Shown: in pieces, positions 1 through 5,533 of the stretch
Position numbering within the stretch: the stretch's first letter is position 1
Layout: each line of letters opens with the position of its first letter
Source of the DNA: an uncultured Lachnospiraceae bacterium
GTDB taxonomy: Bacteria; Bacillota; Clostridia; Lachnospirales; Lachnospiraceae
NCBI GenBank assembly: GCA_934371475.1
Contig: CAKRNX010000026.1
Location: 1 to 20,577, forward strand
Direction of reading: 5' to 3'
Length of the DNA stretch: 20,577 nucleotides
Translations under genes and position numbers: made by a program
The notes under the pieces: model-generated
The model's input: only the letters and a program-made list of their open reading frames with translations
Database searches by the model: none
What the model was told of the DNA's origin: nothing

Positions 1-2
1 AA

Positions 3-473
3 AAAAGCAAGATTAAGAACGGGCTCTTTGCTGCGTCCATGGTACTGCTGGGACTGACATTTGCCTACATTATCTACACGGCAGTAAAGGGAAGAGAGCT
101 GGGGATCGTCTACGATATTGTGATTATCGTGGCACTGGCGCTGTTCTGGGTCCTGACTGATGTGCTTCCCATCACACTGACAGAAGGATTCGAGGGAAAG
201 ACAGAAGAGCAAAAGAAAGCGTATAAGATTTATGCGCTGATTGACGGCGTGGGTATTGCGGGTCTGGCATATTTTGGCATCGAAGTCGGAGGCAATGGGA
301 TGACAGGTGTCATTATTTATGCGGTTGCGATCATGCTGAAGAGAAAGTATTTTGATGAATATAAGGGTATTCACCAGGAAGAAGAGGAAACGTCATCCGA
401 AGCGGAGAAGACAGCAGAGATTGCTGATGCTCAGACAGATTTTGATGAAAACAAAAAGAATGAAGAGGCGTAA
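3..473 (+). CDS. Small integral membrane protein, 5' end cut by window edge
   Basis: The frame is open from the first bases of the window (Lys-Ser-Lys-Ile-Lys-Asn-Gly...) and the first internal ATG is at 39, already inside a hydrophobic segment. The real start is therefore probably just upstream of the window. The visible part has about four hydrophobic segments: one around the first ATG (MVLLGLTFAYIIYTA), one at IVYDIVIIVALALFWVLT, a weaker one at ALIDGVGIAGLAYFGIEV, and MTGVIIYAVAIML. It ends in a very acidic Glu/Ala/Asp tail after KRKYFDEY. I do not recognise a family or catalytic motif, so no function is proposed. It is followed by about 330 bases holding a terminator and repeats, so it is probably the last gene of a unit to the left. 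Confidence 0.75.
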   Translation, partial: KSKIKNGLFAASMVLLGLTFAYIIYTAVKGRELGIVYDIVIIVALALFWVLTDVLPITLTEGFEGKTEEQKKAYKIYALIDGVGIAGLAYFGIEVGGNGMTGVIIYAVAIMLKRKYFDEYKGIHQEEEETSSEAEKTAEIADAQTDFDENKKNEEA

Positions 474-540
474 AGAAGTATAAAGTTTCTGTTGGACCAT
501 GACTGTTTTCAATGCGATCCGGTTATGAAATGTCTCATCA

Positions 541-556
541 GATCATATAAATGATC
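541..556 (+). other. Short perfect inverted repeat
   Basis: GATCAT (541-546) and ATGATC (551-556) form a six-base-pair hairpin with loop ATAA in the gap after the first gene. There is no T-run behind it, so it is not a terminator by itself. It could be a protein site or chance. Confidence 0.3.
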
Positions 557-576
557 AGTGAGAAGCCGGAAGGTAG

Positions 577-1545
577 ATGACCATGACAGAAAAGAACAAT
601 CGAACAGGCGGCTGCTGTTTACGATGCCGGAGGCATCTGGCGGCAGCCTTCTTTTTATTTTATAATCATACCATGATGCCATATGGCAGGGAAGAGGAAA
701 TACCCTGCGGGCATACCATGATGCCATACGGCAGGAAAGAGGAAATACCCTGCGGGCATACCATGATGCCATACGGCAGGGAAGAGGAAATACCCTGCTT
801 GCGTGCGAAACAAAAACTGGGGTATCGAAGCTGTGGTCAGCGGGGGGAGCAAAGCACACGTCTGTTGTGGTTCTTTGGGCTACTGCTGTGTATGCTCACG
901 CCGACATCAGCGCTGGCAGATCTGGTTCTGCCGGATAACACAGGAAATGAAAAAATAGAAATAGATGCTGAGAACGCTGGTCAGCTGTATCCGCAGATCG
1001 CCCTGACTTTTGATGATGGACCGCATCCGATTTATACAGCGCAGCTGTTGGATGGCCTGAAGGAGAGGGGAATACAAGCCACATTTTTTGTCGTTGGAGA
1101 AAATATTGAAGGAAATGAAACAGTTCTGAAAAGAATGCGGCAGGAAGGTCATCTGATTGGAAATCATACGTATCATCACGTGAATCTGGAACAGGAAAAA
1201 CTGGATCAGGCGGTGGTGGAGATTGAGAAAACCAGCAGCATAGTGGAGCAGGTAACCGGACAGGGAACAGAGTTTGTCCGGCCGCCGTTTGGAAGCTGGC
1301 CACAGGATCTCGAATACCAAGTTATGATGCTGCCGGTGTTGTGGGATGTGGATACACTGGACTGGATGACTCAGAATGCGGATGTAACAGTGCGAAAGGT
1401 GATCAGTCAGGCGGCGGATCAGAAGATTGTACTGTTTCATGACTGTTATGCGGCTTCTGTGGAGGCAGCTTTGCGGTGTGCAGATGAGCTGAAGGCGAGA
1501 GGATATGAGTTTGTGACGGCAGACCGTCTGATCCTGGCTCCATAA
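577..1545 (+). CDS. Secreted polysaccharide deacetylase (NodB/CE4 family), start uncertain
   Basis: This is a metal-dependent carbohydrate deacetylase that probably removes N-acetyl groups from peptidoglycan or another wall glycan outside the cell. The CE4 motifs are in order: TFDDGP (metal-binding Asp, catalytic Asp), HTYHH (metal His), RPPFG, the Trp/Asp segment DTLDW, and LFHD near the end. A clear signal peptide (LLWFFGLLLCMLTPTSALA) lies just before the mature domain. The coordinates give the longest frame. Its first 75 codons cover a terminator-like hairpin (610-661) and three 15-residue repeats, none of which belongs to this family. A TTG at 799, ten bases after AGAGGA (783-788), would give a normal n-region and signal peptide and is my preferred start. 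An ATG at 583 with GGAAGG (568-573) upstream is the main alternative. The family call is secure; the start is not. Confidence 0.85.
   Translation: MTMTEKNNRTGGCCLRCRRHLAAAFFLFYNHTMMPYGREEEIPCGHTMMPYGRKEEIPCGHTMMPYGREEEIPCLRAKQKLGYRSCGQRGEQSTRLLWFFGLLLCMLTPTSALADLVLPDNTGNEKIEIDAENAGQLYPQIALTFDDGPHPIYTAQLLDGLKERGIQATFFVVGENIEGNETVLKRMRQEGHLIGNHTYHHVNLEQEKLDQAVVEIEKTSSIVEQVTGQGTEFVRPPFGSWPQDLEYQVMMLPVLWDVDTLDWMTQNADVTVRKVISQAADQKIVLFHDCYAASVEAALRCADELKARGYEFVTADRLILAP
610..661 (+). terminator. Probable intrinsic terminator
   Basis: GGCTGCTG (610-617) pairs with CGGCAGCC (641-648), with one G-T wobble. An inner ATGCC/GGCAT stem lies at 624-636. A T-rich tail (TTCTTTTTATTTT) follows directly. It is 137 bases past the stop of the membrane-protein gene and would end that transcript. 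It lies inside the longest reading frame of the deacetylase, which argues that translation of that enzyme starts further downstream. Confidence 0.65.
667..801 (+). repeat. Three 45-bp tandem repeats with internal hairpins
   Basis: Three near-identical units start at 667, 712 and 757. They differ at only a few bases (for example ATATGG/ATACGG and GGGAAG/GGAAAG), and the third diverges at its last bases. Each unit carries a GCAGGG...CCCTGC hairpin with an 11-base loop (first copy 686-691 and 703-708; the second copy has one base changed). Across unit junctions GGCAT pairs with ATGCC (710-714 with 721-725). The array is therefore a string of alternating small hairpins. The unit is a multiple of three, so it reads as three 15-residue copies (HTMMPYGREEEIPCG) in the deacetylase frame. 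Confidence 0.9.
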
Positions 1546-1660
1546 GCAGCAGAAAATGAATGGTTATGCTGCCGGCAGCGGGAGATTGGAACGTTTCGGA
1601 TTTGATCGTCAGGATCGCTGCCCATGGAAATAAACAGAATACAGGAAGAGAGGGATACAT

Positions 1661-2977
1661 ATGGATTTGTTTGAATATGCCAGAAGCAACAGCAGACAGA
1701 CAGAGGCTCCGCTGGCTTCAAGGATTCGTCCTGCCACGCTGGATGAGGTGGTAGGGCAGCAGCATATTATTGGAAAGGATAAGTTGCTCTACCGGGCCAT
1801 CAAGGCGGATAAGCTCAGTTCTATTATTTTTTACGGACCGCCCGGAACAGGAAAGACAACGCTGGCGAAGGTGATTGCCAATACGACGAGCGCACAGTTT
1901 GTGCAGCTGAATGCGACAGTGGCCGGCAAAAAAGATATGGAAGAAGTGATCAAGGGAGCAAAGGACAATCTTGGAATGTACGGGAAGAAGACGATCCTGT
2001 TTATTGACGAGATCCACCGCTTCAACAAGGGGCAGCAGGATTATCTTCTTCCATTTGTCGAGGACGGCACGGTGATCCTGATCGGAGCTACAACAGAAAA
2101 TCCGTATTTTGAGGTAAATGGGGCTCTGATTTCGAGGTCGATTATATTCGAACTGAAACCGCTGGAAAAAGAGGATATTAAGACGCTGATTACGAGAGCA
2201 GTCTATAATGAAGAAAAGGGAATGGGAGCGTATCATGCCTGCATAGAGGAAGATGCACTGGAATTTTTGGCGGATATTGCAGGAGGAGATGCCAGAACAG
2301 CGCTGAATGCGGTAGAGTTGGGAATTATGACGACAGAACGCAGTGAGGACGGGAAAATACATATTACGCTGGATGTGGCTTCGGAATGTATTCAGAAGAG
2401 AGTGGTCCGGTATGATAAAACGGGAGATAATCATTACGATACAATCTCTGCATTTATAAAGAGTATGCGGGGATCGGATCCCGATGCCGCCGTATTTTAT
2501 CTGGCCAAGATGCTCTATGCCGGAGAGAGCGTGACATTCATTGCCAGAAGAATTATGATATGCGCGTCAGAAGATGTGGGAAATGCGGATCCTCAGGCAC
2601 TTCAGGTGGCAGTGGCTGCTGCACAGGCAGTAGAAAGAGTGGGTATGCCGGAGTCACAGCTGATACTGGCGCAGGCAGCGTTGTATGTGGCGACTGCGCC
2701 CAAGAGCAATTCTGCTACATTGGCGATACAGGAAGCGATGAAAGCGGTGCAGTTGATGCGAACTACCGTGCCGGGGCATCTGCAGGATTCCCATTACGGC
2801 GGAGCCGGAAAGCTGGGACACGGGATCGGATACGAGTACGCGCATGATTATCCCAAACATTTTTCCTGGCAGCGTTATCTGCCCGAGGAGCTGGGAGACC
2901 GGAAGTTTTATCAGACGTCAGGAAATGGGTATGAGCAGACAATTCAGCAGTATCTGGACTGGATCCATACCAAATAA
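1661..2977 (+). CDS. rarA: Replication-associated recombination protein A (RarA/MgsA), AAA+ ATPase
   Basis: RarA is a clamp-loader-like AAA+ ATPase that acts at stalled replication forks in the cytoplasm. Visible motifs are Walker A GPPGTGKTT (residues 59-67), Walker B ILFIDEIHR (112-120), sensor 1 GATTENPYF (142-150), and Ser-Arg at 159-160 near the arginine-finger position. The C-terminal tetramerisation part carries the typical HYGGAGKLGHGIGYEYAHD stretch. The length of 438 residues is normal for bacterial RarA. The ATG follows an AGGAAGAGAGG purine run. It starts 115 bases after the deacetylase stop with no clear terminator between them (only a GCAGCA/TGCTGC hairpin without a T-run, 1546-1572), so some read-through from that gene is possible. 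Confidence 0.95.
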   Translation: MDLFEYARSNSRQTEAPLASRIRPATLDEVVGQQHIIGKDKLLYRAIKADKLSSIIFYGPPGTGKTTLAKVIANTTSAQFVQLNATVAGKKDMEEVIKGAKDNLGMYGKKTILFIDEIHRFNKGQQDYLLPFVEDGTVILIGATTENPYFEVNGALISRSIIFELKPLEKEDIKTLITRAVYNEEKGMGAYHACIEEDALEFLADIAGGDARTALNAVELGIMTTERSEDGKIHITLDVASECIQKRVVRYDKTGDNHYDTISAFIKSMRGSDPDAAVFYLAKMLYAGESVTFIARRIMICASEDVGNADPQALQVAVAAAQAVERVGMPESQLILAQAALYVATAPKSNSATLAIQEAMKAVQLMRTTVPGHLQDSHYGGAGKLGHGIGYEYAHDYPKHFSWQRYLPEELGDRKFYQTSGNGYEQTIQQYLDWIHTK

Positions 2978-3006
2978 AACGGGGTACTTATCTGATTTGG
3001 TTAAAA
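2976..3006 (-). repeat. Degenerate copy of a dispersed intergenic repeat (copy A)
   Basis: On the minus strand this reads TTTAACCAAATCAGATAAGT and then a C-run. It matches the repeat copy at 15377-15417 (TTTAACCGAATCAGATAAGT) with one change over that stretch. It lies between rarA and the argS promoter. Confidence 0.6.
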
Positions 3007-3010
3007 AATA

Positions 3011-3040
3011 TTGTCGGCGACCCCGGATCTATGCTATACT
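3011..3040 (+). promoter_or_regulatory. Probable sigma-A promoter of argS
   Basis: TTGTCG (3011-3016), an 18-base spacer, then TATACT (3035-3040). Transcription would start near 3047, about 30 bases before the argS start codon. The -35 is weak (4 of 6) and the -10 good (5 of 6). Confidence 0.6.
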
Positions 3041-3077
3041 TTGGAGAGATTTGAGAAAACAGTAGGAGGAAAGATTT

Positions 3078-4844
3078 GTGGAACAGATTTTAGAGCTGAT
3101 TAATAAAGAAGCTGTCCGCGCATTTGAAGCAGCCGGTTATGACGGAAGTTTGGGCAGAGTAACTCTCTCAAACCGTCCGGATCTGTGTGAATATCAGTGC
3201 AACGGCGCCATGGCAGCAGCTAAGAAATATAAAAAAGCTCCGATCATGATTGCGAATGATGTGGTGGCTGTACTGGAAAAGAGTGAGGTATTCGAGGCAG
3301 TGGATGCGGTTAATCCCGGATTTATCAATCTGAAACTGAAAAAGGAATTTCTGACAGGATATCTTCAGGAGATGCAGGCAGATGCAAACCTTTCAATAGA
3401 AAAAGCAGCAGATCCTAAAACGATTATTATCGATTATGGCGGAGCCAATGTGGCGAAGCCGCTCCATGTAGGACATCTGCGTTCTGCGATTATCGGTGAA
3501 GCCTTAAAGCGTATGGGACGTTTTATGGGACATAAGGTAATCGGCGATGTGCATCTGGGAGACTGGGGACTTCAGATGGGACTGATTATTACAGAGTTGC
3601 ATGAGCGCAAGCCGGATCTGCCCTATTTCCAGGAGGACTTTACCGGAGAGTATCCGGCAGAAGCACCATTTACGATCAGCGATCTGGAAGAGATCTATCC
3701 GGCTGCCAGTAAGCGTTCCAAGGAGGATGAGGCTTACCGGGAAGCTGCATTAGAGGCTACGGCCCAGCTGCAGAAAGGCAGCAGAGGATATCGTGCGCTG
3801 TGGAAGCATATCATGAATGTGTCTGTCACAGACCTGAAAAAGAATTATGGAGATCTGAATGTTGATTTCGATCTCTGGAAGGGTGAGTCTGATGCGCAGC
3901 CATATATTCCGGATATGGTAGCATATCTGAAAGACAATGGTTTTGCCCGTGAGGATCAGGGCGCGCTGGTTGTGGATGTAAAGGAAGAGACAGATACGAA
4001 AGAAGTGCCGCCCTGTATTATTCTGAAATCAGACGGTGCGTCTCTGTATGCGACGACGGATCTGGCAACGATCGTAGAGCGTATGAAGCTGTATGATCCG
4101 GATGAGATCCTGTATCTGACAGATAAGCGTCAGGAAATGCATTTCATTCAGGTATTCCGCGTAGCGAAAAAGGCAGCGATTGTAAAACCGGAGACAGAAC
4201 TGGTTCATCTGGGATTCGGTACCATGAACGGAAAAGACGGCAAGCCGTTTAAAACCCGTGAAGGCGGTGTGATGCGTCTGGAAAATCTGGTGAAGGATAT
4301 TAATGAAGAAATGTTCCGTAAAATCATGGACAACCATGAGATTGACCCGGAGGAAGCGCGCGCGACTGCAAAGATCGTGGGACTTTCCGCTATTAAATAC
4401 GGGGATCTTTCCAACCAGGCATCCAAAGACTATGTGTTCGATATTGATCGATTTACTTCTTTTGAAGGAAATACCGGTCCGTATATTCTGTATACGATTG
4501 TCCGTATCAAATCTATTCTCAACAGATACCGTGAGGGCGGAAACAAGGTAGAGGAGAAGAAGATCGGACTGGCGGCGAATGAGAGCGAAAAAGCTCTGAT
4601 GCTGGAACTGTCCAAATTCAATGCAGTGATGAAAAATGCATTTGAGGAAAATGCGCCGCATAAGATTTGTGCGTACATTTATGATCTGGCCAATGCATTC
4701 AATCGTTTCTATCATGAGACGAAGATCCTCTCCGAAGAGAATGAGGGACAGAAAGGTTCCTGGATCGCTCTGCTTGAGCTGACAAGAAATGTACTGGAGA
4801 CAAGCATTGATGTGCTGGGCTTCTCCGCACCGGAGCGTATGTAG
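3078..4844 (+). CDS. argS: Arginyl-tRNA synthetase
   Basis: This class I aminoacyl-tRNA synthetase charges tRNA-Arg with arginine in the cytoplasm. The N-terminal Arg-specific domain covers roughly residues 1-110. The HIGH motif appears as HVGHLRS (from residue 130). At the KMSK position the protein has GKPFKTREGG (388-397), so the canonical KMSK is replaced, as in a number of ArgRS proteins. The C-terminal DALR anticodon-binding domain begins near GNTGPYILYTIVRIKSIL. At 588 residues the length is normal. The start is GTG, chosen because AGGAGG lies eight bases upstream (3064-3069) and the N-terminus matches the family. Confidence 0.96.
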   Translation: MEQILELINKEAVRAFEAAGYDGSLGRVTLSNRPDLCEYQCNGAMAAAKKYKKAPIMIANDVVAVLEKSEVFEAVDAVNPGFINLKLKKEFLTGYLQEMQADANLSIEKAADPKTIIIDYGGANVAKPLHVGHLRSAIIGEALKRMGRFMGHKVIGDVHLGDWGLQMGLIITELHERKPDLPYFQEDFTGEYPAEAPFTISDLEEIYPAASKRSKEDEAYREAALEATAQLQKGSRGYRALWKHIMNVSVTDLKKNYGDLNVDFDLWKGESDAQPYIPDMVAYLKDNGFAREDQGALVVDVKEETDTKEVPPCIILKSDGASLYATTDLATIVERMKLYDPDEILYLTDKRQEMHFIQVFRVAKKAAIVKPETELVHLGFGTMNGKDGKPFKTREGGVMRLENLVKDINEEMFRKIMDNHEIDPEEARATAKIVGLSAIKYGDLSNQASKDYVFDIDRFTSFEGNTGPYILYTIVRIKSILNRYREGGNKVEEKKIGLAANESEKALMLELSKFNAVMKNAFEENAPHKICAYIYDLANAFNRFYHETKILSEENEGQKGSWIALLELTRNVLETSIDVLGFSAPERM

Positions 4845-4883
4845 ACCGTGGACAGAAGGCATATTTAATGGTAAATAAATAGT

Positions 4884-4906
4884 AAAGCGAATTACAATAT
4901 CCGCTG
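4884..4906 (+). repeat. Degenerate hairpin copy of the dispersed repeat (copy E)
   Basis: AAGCGAAT...ATCCGCT (4885-4905) resembles the perfect hairpin AAGCGGAT-loop-ATCCGCTT at 5426-5448, with a few changes and one mismatch in the stem. It lies 40 bases after argS. Confidence 0.4.
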
Positions 4907-4910
4907 GAGT

Positions 4911-4978
4911 GAGCATCCTTTTTATCTGCTTCACATTTTGCGTGGGAGCAGACGAGAGAGGGTGCTTATTTTATAAAA
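4911..4978 (+). terminator. Two-part hairpin, probable argS terminator
   Basis: An outer stem AGCATCC (4912-4918) pairs with GGGTGCT (4960-4966) with one wobble. Inside it TCTGCTTCAC (4925-4934) pairs with GTGGGAGCAGA (4942-4952) around a seven-base loop. The sequence TATTTTATAAAA follows. The outer/inner arrangement is larger than a simple terminator and could also be a small structured RNA. Confidence 0.5.
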
Positions 4979-5074
4979 AGTCTCCGGCATGGCGCACATG
5001 GTCCGGGGGACAATGGATTTACACTGACTGAAACAGCAGAGGTGCGAATTCCATTTTTCTTTTAAAAAAATTAA

Positions 5075-5102
5075 TTGACAGAAAGTGAAATGTATATATA
5101 AT
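5075..5102 (+). promoter_or_regulatory. Near-consensus sigma-A promoter, kinase operon leader
   Basis: A perfect TTGACA (5075-5080), a 16-base spacer, and a perfect TATAAT (5097-5102). An A/T-rich stretch (TTTTCTTTTAAAAAAATTAA) lies directly upstream, like an UP element. The start of transcription would be near 5109, about 425 bases before the kinase start, with no gene between. Confidence 0.75.
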
Positions 5103-5206
5103 AAGATGTATAACAACATTCGAGAATGCTCTGGTATTTCTCCTGCATACCTTTGCAATTCGTCAGGCATTGTATTTCAGAAACTGATAGTAATTAGATT
5201 TTCGGC

Positions 5207-5254
5207 AGCAATTCTAATATCTAGTAATTCTAATATCTAGTAATTCTAATATGT
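5207..5254 (+). repeat. 16-bp tandem repeat, three copies
   Basis: Units start at 5207, 5223 and 5239 and read AGTAATTCTAATATCT. The first copy has AGCA at its start and the last ends in GT. The unit is AT-rich and lies inside the presumed leader of the kinase operon. Confidence 0.85.
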
Positions 5255-5291
5255 AATTTCTTTATGATTGATAAATCCTTTGACATAATTT

Positions 5292-5328
5292 ACCCGAAGC
5301 AAGTAAGTCCCCTGCTTCAATTGCGAAA
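5292..5328 (+). repeat. Dispersed repeat module (copy B1)
   Basis: The module contains GAAGCA (5296-5301) pairing with TGCTTC (5313-5318) over an 11-base loop, followed by AATTGCGAAAA. The same module recurs at 5450-5486 with three changes, and on the minus strand at 15377-15417. Confidence 0.75.
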
Positions 5329-5358
5329 AACAACAAGGAGTGATTGGGAACTTGTTTG

Positions 5359-5388
5359 TATCAGGAGGAGTGTAAGCTTCTCCTGATA
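5359..5388 (+). other. Strong hairpin in the kinase leader
   Basis: TATCAGGAGGAG (5359-5370) pairs with CTTCTCCTGATA (5377-5388), 12 pairs including one wobble, around the loop TGTAAG. AACTGCGG follows, so it is not an intrinsic terminator. Confidence 0.7.
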
Positions 5389-5403
5389 AACTGCGGAGCA
5401 GTG

Positions 5404-5486
5404 ATTCGGTTAAGAGTAAGTAACAAAGCGGATTGCGAATATCCGCTTGACCCGAAGCAAGTATGTCTTCTGCTTCAATTGCGAAA
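5404..5486 (+). repeat. Dispersed repeat, compound copy (copy B2)
   Basis: It begins with ATTCGGTTAA, then a perfect 8-bp hairpin AAGCGGAT/ATCCGCTT (5426-5433 and 5441-5448) with loop TGCGAAT. A second GAAGCA/TGCTTC hairpin module (5454-5476) follows and ends in AATTGCGAAAA. The first hairpin recurs at 10908-10930 and in degraded form at 4885. Confidence 0.8.
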
Positions 5487-5533
5487 AGTATTGGGCAGTG
5501 GGACTGGATAGATAATACTCGGAAGGAAGGCGG

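Larger units (their letters stand above)
5109..5533 (+). other. Long untranslated leader before the kinase operon
   Basis: I see no convincing gene between the promoter at 5075 and the kinase. The stretch holds a 16-bp tandem repeat (5207-5254), two copies of a 37-base repeat module (5292-5328 and 5450-5486), a perfect 8-bp hairpin (5426-5448) and a 12-bp hairpin with a six-base loop (5359-5388). None has a long T-run after it. It could be an RNA leader with a regulatory role, or just a dense landing area for small intergenic repeats. Confidence 0.5.

Noticed and set aside
667..801. CRISPR-like array of direct repeats
   Set aside because: The units are contiguous with no spacers, there are only three, and no cas gene is nearby. 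It is a simple tandem repeat.
2978..3077. T-box or other tRNA-sensing leader before argS
   Set aside because: The gap is only 100 bases, has no T-box core sequence, and the promoter sits about 30 bases from the start codon.
4029..4934. Long minus-strand frame opposite argS
   Set aside because: The plus strand is unmistakably ArgRS over the whole stretch; the antisense frame is a codon-bias shadow without known motifs.
5106..5240. Small frame starting with ATG at 5106 in the kinase leader
   Set aside because: The ATG lies at the expected transcription start with no ribosome site, and its end runs through the 16-bp tandem repeat.
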